Positions 33,009-43,560 of a stretch of 64,000 bases of DNA are shown piece after piece. This stretch comes from Candidula unifasciata (taxonomy: Eukaryota > Mollusca > Gastropoda > Stylommatophora > Geomitridae): positions 275,001 through 339,000 of the forward strand of contig CAJHNH020006656.1 of the NCBI GenBank assembly GCA_905116865.2, read 5' to 3'. The notes below the pieces were generated by a model. That model saw only the letters and a program-made list of their open reading frames with translations, was not told the origin of the DNA and searched no databases. Every line of letters begins with the position of its first letter. The stretch's first letter is position 1. The translations under genes and the position numbers were made by a program.

Positions 33009-33101
<93 letters not shown>
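33008..33101. repeat. (CT)n microsatellite
   Basis: About 45 CT units. Confidence 0.95.
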
Positions 33102-33104
<3 letters not shown>

Positions 33105-33529
33105 TCCGTAACGTCTTTCGTGGTTGTCACATGAAGATTTATATATTGTAAATTATTATCAGCTTTACATCGACATCTGTGTCTGCCTCTTCCTCCCTTC
33201 ATCTCTCTGTTTATACATGAGCTTATACTTTTGCAACTGTGTGCTTGTTAATTGATTTGCAGCCTTCGTTGATGCCACCGTTATACCTTTTCATGTATGG
33301 ACTTTGTCAATTTACTAGTAGCCTTTAACTGTAGGATTGAGTGAAAATATATTGATGTAGATTTTGAATTTAACTCGTAGACTGCAATTTCTGGAGAATG
33401 TAAAGGAAAATGTGGCAGGTGACAATGAAACAAACAATGCATGCATAAAAGACTTGAACGAGAGTAGACGGCGAGGAAATATCTATGATACAAGCAGACC
33501 TACAAACACTTTGAGTTGCTAACTGTTCG
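33102..33529. other. No gene seen
   Basis: AT-rich unique-looking sequence. Confidence 0.45.
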
Positions 33530-33732
33530 TGAAAGGTTACCTGCTTGCTTGCTTGTTGTACCCCACCTGGACATCCCACAAGTAATAAACACCCGGTGAC
33601 ACAAAGTGCAACCATGAGGATGAGGATCACCCGTTGAGAGGTCCCAGAAACTCCTTTGAGCCTTTGTGGCCACAATTGTGGCCCAGCTATATTTAGGGCC
33701 CCTGCAAAAATCAGGGTGGAGCTTTAAATAAC
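33530..33732 (+). repeat. Dispersed repeat Z, copy 3
   Basis: Shares AACACCCGGTGACACAAA, ACCATGAGGATGAGGATCACC, GTCCCAGAAACTCC and GGAGCTTTAAATAA with copy 1. Confidence 0.5.
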
Positions 33733-34086
33733 GAAGTGGCCCGATCCAACAAACACTTGAACGACATCTGTAGTTCTTTTGTTGTTATGGCTCTTAAAAT
33801 CATGTCACGGCCCTTTGGATGTCATCAGTATCGTTAAAGAAGCGTCCCTTCAATCGTAACTTTAATTTTGAGAATAGAAAACAATCACTAGGAGACAAGT
33901 CAATGGAATAGGATGGAAGGCTGAGAACACACACACTTGTTTTTGCACACTAAGACTCCGGTTTTGATGATGTCACGTGGGTATTCAACACGCTGATGTT
34001 TTTGGCCATCAGACAACGAATGTGGTACAAACCGGCAACAACTTTTTTCTTGCTAAAATCTTACACTAAAATGTTATGAATGAAAG
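33733..34086. other. No gene seen
   Basis: Unique-looking sequence up to the GAA array. Confidence 0.45.
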
Positions 34087-34128
34087 AGGAAGAAGAAGAA
34101 GAAGAAGAAGAAGAAGAAGAAGAAGAAG

Positions 34129-34187
<59 letters not shown>

Positions 34188-34650
34188 CCAACAAGGCGAA
34201 GAAGAAGAAGAAGAAGAAGAAGAAGAAGAAGAAGAAGAAGAAGAAGAAGAAGAAGAAGAAGAAGAAGAAGAAGAAGAAGAAGAAGAAGAAAAGAAGAAGA
34301 AAAGAAGAAGAAAAGAAGAAGAAGAAGAAGAAGAAGAAGAAGAAGAAGAAGAAGAAGAAGAAGAAGAAGAAGAAGAAGAAGAAGAAGAAGAAGAAGAAAA
34401 GAAGAAGTAGAAGAAGAAAAGGAGAAAAATAAGAAGAGGAAGAAAAAGAAGAAGAAGAAGAAAAAGAAGAAGAAGAAGAAGAAGAAGAAGAAGAAGAAGA
34501 AGAAGAAGAAGAAGAAGAAGAAGAAGAAGAAGAAGAAGAAGAAGAAGAAGAAGAAGAAGAAGAAGAAGAAGAAGAAGAAGAAGAAGAAGAAGAAGAAGAA
34601 GAAGAAGAAGAAGAAGAAGAAGAAGAAGAAGAAGAAGAAGAAGAAGAAAT
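34087..34650. repeat. (GAA)n array with (CAA)n block, about 560 bp
   Basis: GAA triplets fill 34087-34129, CAA triplets 34130-34191, then GAA again to 34648 with a few GAAAA, GTA and GGA interruptions. From 34196 on, the strand is almost pure purine. Confidence 0.97.
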
Positions 34651-35026
34651 AAAAGAAAACATTTCTTTTAAAAAAAAACTTATCGCCCTGGGGTAAGCAT
34701 ATTCTCGGCTACAAATAATTCTTGCTGATACCAGAAACAAACGAAAGAGGCTTACACAACAACCCCTCACGTACACGTGATAACATGTGAATATTTTGTA
34801 CTTTTATTTCGAGATCATGACCCCTGTCCCCAGCCACCTGATTTAATTTTTTAAGTCGCGTGGCTCAGCTGTTAAAACTTACAATGGAAACATCGATGAG
34901 TTTTGACTTTGGTAGCAAGGTGAAGGTTGTCCCAGTTTCTCTGTACTGGCCTTGGGAAATTGTCGAGTTGCTTTTTTTCTGCAACTGCAGTGGGCCGATA
35001 GCATTATAACATGTAAACATATTATT

Positions 35027-35030
<4 letters not shown>

Positions 35031-35106
<76 letters not shown>
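35031..35106. repeat. (CT)n microsatellite
   Basis: About 38 CT units, then CA-rich sequence. Confidence 0.95.
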
Positions 35107-35110
<4 letters not shown>

Positions 35111-35770
35111 CATACGAACACAAGCACAGACAAAAACACACACACACAAATATATATTTCTCAAACAGCATTGCATCTAAGTTGACGCACCAGCAAGGAA
35201 ATCAAAGTCAGAATTTGTCAAAGGCATGCACCTTTTTTGTAGCATTTTAGATATTTAAATTCTGTAACTTTGTTCAGACAAGTACCATTCAACCCGATTT
35301 ATAGTGGTCTAGTATTTATGCTAACAAAAATAATATAGATTGCTTCTGCAAAATCACAGAAAATGTATCTTCATCATTAGGGCTCTGTTAAAAGAAAATT
35401 ATACTAGTAAAATAAAAATAAAAATTGTCGAGGCCCAATCAGATTCCGAGGCCCTAGGCTTGACTAGCTTATTCCTAAATCCAGCATTGAGTCGATAACA
35501 ACATCTTCCAATCGGTACATAAGCATTAAGCCTTAGCAATTAAACCACCCCTACTGAACTATCAATGTTTGTTTTTTATCTCCCTTTCTTGGGAACTTTT
35601 TTCCCTGTGAATTTTTATTCTCATCCAAACTGCAAGAAATCAAATGAGATACAGGTGTGAAAATCAAATAGTCCAGCCTATGTGAGTGAATGTCTCGATT
35701 TATCTGGATAGGCTGAAAGTCGGGAATTCATTTAAAGTATTTTATCTGTGCGTATTTAACGGCCTTTAGG
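35107..35770. other. No gene seen
   Basis: AT-rich unique-looking sequence. Confidence 0.45.
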
Positions 35771-36181
35771 TAAATTTTACACTGGTCTCCCCATTTACAC
35801 ATCGTTACACACAAGCTCGCTTCTGACTGGACGACCTACTGACCGCCTCCCTTCTAATAGGTCGGCCTCGAGCGATCCGACTTTTACACAAGGTCATGAG
35901 GATATTCCGCACTCGCCCTGATACCGCGTGTTGTATATTTCACCATGCCAGAGCTTTTAACACTTTGAAAACATTTAGATACTGGGTCTAACACACAACA
36001 CCCCTAGAGAGTGACAAAAGTTATATTACAGGACGCCTCTGTCTCGGAAATAAGAACAAACTGCAAGACGACAACAGACTGCAACGCCCATAACCTCCAC
36101 CACTTTAGACTGTCCAACCAACTTATTAATGGAGTTGATCTACAACCGATGATGTATAAATGGGAAGACCATCGTATAAAT
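35771..36181. mobile_element. Inverted-repeat element Y, copy 1
   Basis: The left end (TAAATTTTACACTGGTCTCC, CCATTTACACATC) mirrors the right end (GATGTATAAATGGGAAGACC, ATCGTATAAATA). The interior includes CTCGAGCGATC, ATATTTCACCATGCCAGAGC and GGTCTAACACACAA, all shared with the copies at 40843-41220 and 53528-55173. It is non-autonomous and the superfamily is not clear. Confidence 0.65.
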
Positions 36182-36731
36182 AACCCGACTTTTGTTTCCA
36201 CATTACAAGCATGTATCAAGTGGGTGGGTGAGGCCGAGCTAAGATGTTATGAATGAAGGTTTGTCTGGTGTTAGGCGACCTCTGTGAAAGGGCTAACCTC
36301 GTGGAAAACACAACACGCGATATTACCGGCTGCTGACAACAACGAGTAAAATACGAGCGTGACACCCCCACAACATAGGCCAGGCCCTGCGATATGAGGA
36401 GGCATGAATGGGAAGGGCAGTCACTCTCTTTCTGGGGGCGACAAACGTAAACAGTACCTTGTAAAGGGTCTAGATAACCGGCACTGTTAAATGTCAGAAA
36501 GACAGCGACCGTATATGGACTGTGACTTAGACCAAAGCATCATAAACGCAGCAGTGACAAATTGGCCAGATTCGATAGAATGAGAAGGCAGTGGATATTT
36601 TGCGCCTCAATTTAAATAGACAAAATGTGGGCTACCATTTCATCATCATCATGTGTAGGAAATGTTAAAATAATCGGATGATTGTTGTTACAGTTATCTG
36701 AAAATTTTAAGGGGGGGGGGGGGGGGACACG
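36182..36731. other. No gene; poly-G tract
   Basis: A CATCATCATCATGTG run at 36641-36655 may be a LINE tail scrap. Poly-G at 36711-36726 directly precedes a SINE. Confidence 0.4.
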
Positions 36732-36922
36732 TCAGCGTCTGTGGCTTAGGCGTTGCGTACGCGCTTCGTAATGTCAGGGTGCCGGGTTCGATCCCAGCTG
36801 CGGACGATTTGTCTTGTGTTGGTTTTGACAGTGGTACCGAACGCTGAAAGTAATGGCAAACTATTGAACGTAAAATTTGCCTAGAAGAACCACAACAACC
36901 GTAAAGGATACGCAACTAAGGG
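36732..36922 (+). mobile_element. SINE family 2 copy
   Basis: Head GTCAGCGTCTGTGGCTTAGG with a canonical B box, GGGTTCGATCCC. The body is GGCAAACTATTGAACG, CCTAGAAGAACCACAAC and GTAAAGGATACGCAACTAA. It is the best-preserved tRNA-like head of the family. Confidence 0.8.
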
Positions 36923-38197
36923 GGACGCGGTGTCTATCAGTTCATGTGTGCATATGTATATGGGAATGCATGCGTAATATGCAAATAAGTAAATAAACGT
37001 TCGTTTATACATTTGCCATTCACGCTTTTGAATTTTTACTTTATATTGATATCTTGTATTTTGCCATGGGCGCACTTTGATTTATAGACACAATACAAAC
37101 ACTGCGTTAGAAATGATAGTTTGGCAAGACCGAAGTCTAAAGATGGCTCTACTCCCCACTATTTGTGAGCATGACCCTTTGAAAAAGATGTTCCTTCTTT
37201 CAGTCGCTCTATCTATGCATATCAGGGTTGCCAAATGGGATTTTACTAAAACCCAACTGAGCTGACTCAAAACCCAAGCAATACATAAGCAAAGAAGGAT
37301 AAAAATTACAATTTTGTAGTTACGAAACGAAACATTTACCCACTTTATATAAGGATAAATTGGAAAAAAAAAAAGATTTGAGTCAAGAATTGACTTCACA
37401 GCACTCGGGGCATTCCCATGCATGCTCCGTCTTCATTTTCAGCAGCCAGTGCAGAGTTCCAATACTGACTGTACCGGTCACAATCTGGTTAAGAGTCCGT
37501 CTTACCTTTCATCTGAGTGTAGTGAGCCGGTTAGACCCCCTGGTTACACCAAGGTGCATCATTCTCGCCATCATCATCATGTAGCAGGTCCTTTGCAGAA
37601 CGTCGCTCTCATCATAGTCTGCCTGAAAGAAACTCATTCTCACCAGTCCCTAATAATCTTCTTTCTCTACTGATTCCGTTGCTTGTTCCCAAAGGGCACA
37701 TATATTGACCACATATGACTTGTCACCACCCAGTGGTGCGGATATAGCCAATCTGTCTTCCTGTTCATTACCCACTACGTCGGCATAGCCTCAAGAAACG
37801 ATCTAAAGTATGCTCATTACCCATGACCTTTCCAGTAAAAATTAAGATTTCAAAATCTGAACCCCAAGCGTCAAATAAAATCCCAGATCTTGGGGGAAAC
37901 CCAAGTATTGGTAACCATGATGCAAATGCAGCAAACACTCTACCAGTATTTCTGTTTCAACTTGATATATAACACATACTAATAGATGTACTTCTCGTGG
38001 AGAACGGCTTCCACGAAGTAGGTCACAGTAGCAGTACTTGTAAACACATACTTTGACCCGTTTAGTCCAAACACGCCCAAGCGAATACCATAAACTTACC
38101 CCCTCCACTATTCCGCAAAATCGTGTATAATATTTAGGGAAGGAGTAAACACAGCGTGTGTGGGCATGCACACAGTGTGTGATATTTTGAAACGTTA
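36923..38197. other. No gene seen
   Basis: About 1.3 kb of unique-looking sequence. A CATCATCATCATG run at 37570-37582 may be a LINE tail. No coding frame is convincing. Confidence 0.45.
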
Positions 38198-38546
<349 letters not shown>

Positions 38547-38902
38547 GTCATCTCCTCCTTATTTTTTATAATCTTCATTTTCTAATTTTTGCCCCCTTTC
38601 CTCATCCTCCATTTTCACCCTATCAATGTTTGTCGAAGAGAAGATGTATACCTGACGGGTCTGCAGAATCCCAGTGAGGTTTCTGGTCCACGGTTTGTGC
38701 ACGAAAATTGCCCTTCGCAAGCATGTCGTAAAATGCGACAAATTAAAGATTTGCACAAATCAGATGTGTTGAGCCGAGAGCACGGATGTCGATGCTTTTC
38801 TACTCTACAGCTAAGCAAAATATGGCAGCCAGTTTTTTTTAGGACGACCGCAGAAGTTAACTAACAGCTGATGTGGACGGGGTTTGATCAGCTGTGCTTT
38901 TT
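38547..38902. other. No gene seen
   Basis: Overlapping short frames on both strands. No motif recognised. Confidence 0.4.
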
Positions 38903-39140
38903 TTAAGCGCATTGCACTTATAGGGCTAGACCTCTATTTTATAGACCAGTCAGGACTTGATAGGTGACGTGGTCAGCATTACACCGGCACCCTCTATCTC
39001 ATAGGACTGCATCTGGTCCCCACGCAAGGCTGCATCGACCGGGAACCAACGTTAGTTTTGAAAAAAAGTCGGCTTTGTCGGGACCCTAACCCGCGACCTA
39101 CCGATCCACACTGTCTAGCCGCTACACCACGGCGACTCTC
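38903..39140 (-). mobile_element. SINE family 1, near-complete copy
   Basis: Minus-strand head GTCGCCGTGGTGTAGCGGC with B-box-like GGTCGCGGGTTAGGGTCC, then GTCGATGCAGCC, GGTGTAATGCTGACCACG and a truncated 3' end. Confidence 0.75.
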
Positions 39141-39173
39141 TCACGGGAAAGATTCCTGAGTCATATAATGGAA

Positions 39174-39765
39174 CAGTGCTGTTTAACTGGCCGATCGAGG
39201 ACCATATCTGTCAGGCAAAGGCCTAAGTGACCGTATCACATGCCAATAAAGATCTTTAGGACCTGTTCACGTTTCCTGGCCCATCTTCACACTTTCTCAG
39301 TCTAATCTAGGTCAGGGGGTGTCACGTTATACTGCTTTTGTGTGTGTGTGTGCAAAGAGTCTCTCGTGTGAAGCTGTAGATAAAGGGGGATTGGTTAGGC
39401 TCAGTTGTACATGTTTTGGGGTCGTTAAAAGCTGTGTCGTCGTGTAGTATAGACACGCGATATCGGCGCTGATGTTATTGCAGGGAAGACAATGTGACAC
39501 CCCTCTGACGTAGACGAATCTCAGAAAGTATAAATGAAAGGTCAGGCAGTGTGTAGATGGGCTGGGAAACATGAAGAGGACCAATCTTTCTATCCTCTAG
39601 CTTTAACCTTTGGCCAATACTTTGGCCGCAGAGTTAACTTAATTGAATGGCTCTGTCGCAGAAAGATCATTGGATTATTAATACAACGTGCTAAAGAACC
39701 GAGGGTCATTTGCTAGGCTTCTGCGGGCTGCATGCGACCCGCTGGCCACCAATTAAAAAGTCCAG
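39174..39765. mobile_element. hAT-like element remnant containing element X
   Basis: The left end CAGTGCTGTTTAACTGGCC and right end TAAAAAGTCCAG are imperfect inverted repeats. The right arm (TTGCTAGGCTTCTGCGGGC, GCGACCCGCTGGCC) matches 21016-21182. No clear 8-bp duplication survives. Confidence 0.45.
39259..39582. mobile_element. Long-inverted-repeat element X, copy 2
   Basis: The ends GGACCTGTTCACGTTTCC and GGAAACATGAAGAGGACC mirror each other for about 100 bp. The 8-bp flanks GATCTTTA and AATCTTTC match at six positions. Confidence 0.65.
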
Positions 39766-40056
39766 TGACCTAGCGCATTCATTTGTGTGGGTGTTGGTCC
39801 ATGATGATATATGCTGCGATAAAGGCTATGTTATCATGGAGATCTACCATCGACCCGCTTCAGCACGTGAGTGTGTTAGATTGTTGCTGATTGTGTCTGT
39901 TTCACAGGTTTTGGTTGCGGCCACTTGGCGCCACGCCATGACAGGACCCCTGCTGAAAGACGTGGGAGCGCGGACTAAGGACCCCAATAACCTTGTAAAT
40001 ATTTAACAAGGACTGCAAGCACCTAAGGCTTGTGTATGTGCTTAAAATAAATTTCT
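39766..40056. other. No gene seen
   Basis: Short unique-looking spacer. Part of a 98-codon frame (39710-40006) has no motif. Confidence 0.4.
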
Positions 40057-40243
40057 AGGTTAGTTGCGTATCCTTTACAGGACGTTGCAGAACCAACCCC
40101 AACAGCCCCTGGCTGTTGTGTGGTTTTTCTAGGCAAATTTACGTCCTGTCGAAACCAACGCAAGGCGCATGGCCCGCAGCTGGGATCGAACCAGGCATCC
40201 CGGCATTACGAAGCGTTCGCATCGACTTAGCCACAGAGCCGAC
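40057..40243 (-). mobile_element. SINE family 2 copy, short form
   Basis: Minus-strand copy with head GTCGGCTCTGTGGCTAAG and tail GTCCTGTAAAGGATACGC. The GGCAAACT...GGTACC part of the body is deleted. Confidence 0.75.
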
Positions 40244-40332
40244 TAATAATAAATAAGTAAGTAAATAATGTGCCTATTTAGGAACACAAATAATAGAATA
40301 TTTGAAATAATGTGGTGTGCCTGTATTAACTG

Positions 40333-40690
40333 GTGGCTGCCCAAAATGAGGGAATTGAATGGTATGACATAATCATTAGCGTTGAGCTTAAAGAGAGAAC
40401 TAAACAAGTTCCAGTTGACCAAGAGGTAAAGAAAAGACGTTGGCATTCGTTATTTTTTGACACGTTGAGAAAACCTAAGAAGAATATAACTAGAAAGTCT
40501 TTGCACTGGAACCGGCAGGGGCATAGAAATAAAGGAAGACCAAATACGGCATTGAGAAGGGAGCTAAAAATTGAATTTAAAAAGATGTAGAGGACACGGA
40601 GAGAGCAACACCCAATAGCAAAGGATAGAACCTTGGTGAGGGTTGAGGGGGTATGCTCCATTAGGGGAATAAAAGGCAGCAACAGCAGCG
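40333..40690 (+). pseudogene. LINE ORF2 C-terminal fragment
   Basis: VDQEVKKRRWHSLFFDTLRKPKKNITRKSLHWNRQGHRNKGRPNTALRRELKIEFKKM matches the conserved GH.LR+....ITR.AL.WNPQGKRKRGRP..TWRR region of animal non-LTR reverse transcriptases. After a stop, EQHPIAKDRTLVRVEGVCSIRGIKG is the usual last segment (DR..WR..V.GLCS.RG). The (GAA)n run that follows is its tail. A sister fragment lies at 62690-62955 on the minus strand. Confidence 0.7.
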
Positions 40691-40692
40691 GC

Positions 40693-40826
40693 AGCAGCAG
40701 AAGAAGAAGAAAAAGAAGAAGAAGAAGAAGAAGAAGAAGAAGAAGAAGAAGAAGAAGAAGAAGAAGAAGAAGAAGAAGAAGAAGAAGAAGAAGAAGAAGA
40801 AGAAGAAGAAGAAGAAGAAGAAGAAA
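40693..40826. repeat. (GAA)n array at LINE 3' end
   Basis: AGC-rich triplets (40676-40700) pass into about 42 GAA triplets. The array begins where the LINE C-terminal frame ends. Confidence 0.95.
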
Positions 40827-40842
40827 ATGAAGAAGAATGATA

Positions 40843-41220
40843 ATAATTACATTGGTCTCCCACCTACCTCCAATATACACACTAGCTCCCTTCTGATTGG
40901 TCAATCTTCAGCCTAGCTAACCTCTGATTGGTCGACCTCGAGCCACACGGCCCTGGGTCAATTTCACAGGGGTGTTCCGCAATGCCGTTGACATCGCATG
41001 TTGCATATTTCACAGTGCCAGAGGTTTTAACATTCCAAAAACATCGACAACTTGGTCTAACACACAAACCTTTAAGAGAGCAATGAAACCTATAACACAG
41101 ACAGTAAATGCAACTCAACAACAGACAGCCACACACATAACCTCGACCAGTGTAGACTAGTCCAACAAACTTATCAATGGAATTGAAATGCTTTCTGTAC
41201 GGAGACCAACGTTTCAATAA
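40843..41220. mobile_element. Inverted-repeat element Y, copy 2
   Basis: The ends ATTACATTGGTCTCCCACC and GTACGGAGACCAACGTTTC are inverted. The interior shares CCTCGAGCCACACGG, TATTTCACAGTGCCAGAGG and GGTCTAACACACAA with copies 1 and 3. Confidence 0.6.
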
Positions 41221-41549
41221 CCCGTGGGGACTAGGGGGGGGGGGGGGGGGGGGGTTTTGCTGGAGGAGTGGTATTTGATTTCTCTCCACTAGATACACCG
41301 AACTAAAATCTGAGCTATGTTGCTCTCAGACAAAGTCCTGGATATCCAAGAAAACAGCCATATTGGCTCGTTAAGTATATTAACATTAGCTGAACTTGGT
41401 ACCCACAAGAGAAGGCAAGGAATTTTAGATGTCTATCATACTTAATGAATTATTAGACAGGGCAAGTGATTCCTCCGTCATCTACCTTCTCCCGGTGTTA
41501 TTATAAATAATTAAAGAATTATTATATTATTTATTGAGCCCCCACCAAA

Positions 41550-43320
41550 TGTAATTCTATCTATCAGTTTAGTTAAACAGGTAAGACTGAATACACTTGG
41601 AATTTAACAAACGATGTAGTATAAAACTTGACATACAGCTTTATTTTCTAACAATCAGTTAATTGACATACCCAGTTTGTTGTGTTTACACAAACAGTGA
41701 CTAGCTAAAGTTATGATAGTAATGGGTTGTTTCAGCGCGAGAACAGCACCTGGGATTAGAGTGGTGTGATGAAGGTGATAAAGTATGAACAATTTATGAA
41801 CATAACTCAAGTTTCATAGAACCTCTGACAGCCGTGAGCACTGTCAAGCTCTTCCTCCTCTTCCAGCTTCTTCCCTGCTTGTTTCTCCTTCTCGCCCCCA
41901 CTCTCGTTCTCCCCCTCGTTCCCAGCTGGCCGAGTCTAACACAATGTAGGCTACTTCATGGACTGATCGTCACATGGGCGCTGTAATCATGGAAACAAAA
42001 CACATACGTGTAGTATCTTGACTTACACTAAGAATACATGTATCAATTAATACAACATATAATAATAGGATATAGTAATAAGATATAGCCCATCACTCCT
42101 CCTCATATTCCACATCCTCTCCAGTCTAGTCTGAAGGTCTTTTGTCTTACATGGGCGTCACATATCCTGCCTTCCCTCAAATGCTATGTCATGATAGTTG
42201 ACTTTCTAAGTCTGTTGTCCGTCTTCACTCAGACTTCGAGTTGGCTGACATAGATATTACATGACCACGTGGAGCAGGTTATGTGCTGAAAACTCAAACA
42301 TTATATATGTGCACGCTGTCCTGAATATTATCTTTCAGTGACAGTAAATACTGTACACCCATCATTCTCCCCCTGGGGTTATAAATCCCCTGTTTAGGTG
42401 AACACATTAAGTGAGCACATGGTGGGCACACAAAACGTAGCAGCATCCCTGCACATATTTGGGCATCATTTCCCACAGTCCCAACTCATATTTTGGCTGA
42501 TCGTGAAAACAATATAATTACATTTCATTATAGCAAATGTCATTGTTCACATCTTATTTTATACACATGAAAACATACAATGAAAAACATGTGACACAAA
42601 CATACAGGAAATAGGAATAGTTTAGCAGTTCCTTAACTTGAGATACTGAATACTCACAGAACTATTTCAAGCAGAATGTGCAGACAAATTAGGAAAAGGT
42701 AGTATAGACTAAGCTTAACTCCCTAACCTAAGTATACAAGATTAAAATTAATATTTTCTCTCACCTGGGAACTTCCCATTTATCGCCAAACCAGAGTACG
42801 ACAGTAAAATATACCTTTACGTCGACCTGTTTGTTTGCCGGCAGGCTGCGATTAATGACGGGAATTCCACAGGCTCGCAGTATAAGTATTAATCTATTGT
42901 CCAAATTAAACTCCTCCCTTTCCTTAGTTTTTACCCAACCCTCAAGATGATGGCTTAAGCTCCTCCTCCGAAGTACCTATCAAATCACATTAGCTAACAA
43001 GTGGCCTGTCAGTCAATTATGGACTGACATCCCTAGAGCAAACATTCTTAAGTGCCCCAATCTAGTTTACCCCGAATTACACTGACGTGTTAAACTTTAA
43101 ACTTCTCCTCGCCTCAATGTCTACAGTCCGCTCAATTCCCCTGTTCAAAAGGGCCCCACTCAGGCTGTGTTAGGAGATAACATTATGACACTGGCGTGAG
43201 AATCAAACCTACACCCCTAGTCTCATCAAAAGTCTGTTCAAAGCAGTCTGGTCAGGAGATAACATTTATGACATGGGCATGTGAAAGGGAATTCTCTAGC
43301 CCCGGTGTAATTGTGTAACA
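41550..43320 (-). repeat. LTR, left copy (3' LTR of the minus-strand element)
   Basis: On the plus strand it begins TGTAATTCTATC and ends AATTGTGTAACA; on the minus strand it therefore also starts TGTTACAC and ends GAATTACA, giving TG...CA termini. Length is 1,771 bp. A minus-strand AATAAA lies at 41640-41645, about 90 bp from the LTR end, consistent with a polyadenylation signal in R. A 60-codon frame inside (42294-42476) recurs in the other LTR only because the LTRs are nearly identical. Confidence 0.8.
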
Positions 43321-43560
43321 TTACCCAAGACTGAGTCGCTTTGTCTGGACTAAGGACTGGAAACAATTTAAATCCGTGCGGTTTAAAGCAATATTAGGAT
43401 AAAGCGCAGAGTAAATATAATTCTGTCTCTTTAGAACCAGAAGAACTTATTACAAGTACTAACTTCTGGAATCACTGAGATCGTCTCGTGACAGGCCCTC
43501 CGTTAAGTTGGTCGCAGCCACTAAGACCAATTTTACGATACTCAGTGATCCCCAAGAATG
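43321..43560 (-). other. Internal 3' end of LTR element
   Basis: 240 bp between the ORF stop and the 3' LTR. Just before the LTR the minus strand reads CTTGGGTAA, which is only weakly purine-rich, so the polypurine tract is not convincing. The last 36 bp recur at 48242-48277. Confidence 0.5.

Noticed and set aside
34066..34776. Open frames of 118-236 codons (poly-Ser, Lys, Arg, Asn, Phe, Leu)
   Set aside because: They are translations of the GAA/CAA array in several frames at once. The same applies to the long frames at 6022-6663, 17003-17710, 38160-38677, 40564-40904, 57230-57933, 58320-58949, 61513-62500, 31401-32399 and 12454-12912.
42294..42476. 60-codon minus-strand frame repeated identically at 47215-47397
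   Set aside because: It lies inside the LTR and is identical only because the LTRs are nearly identical. It has no start context or domain to support a gene.
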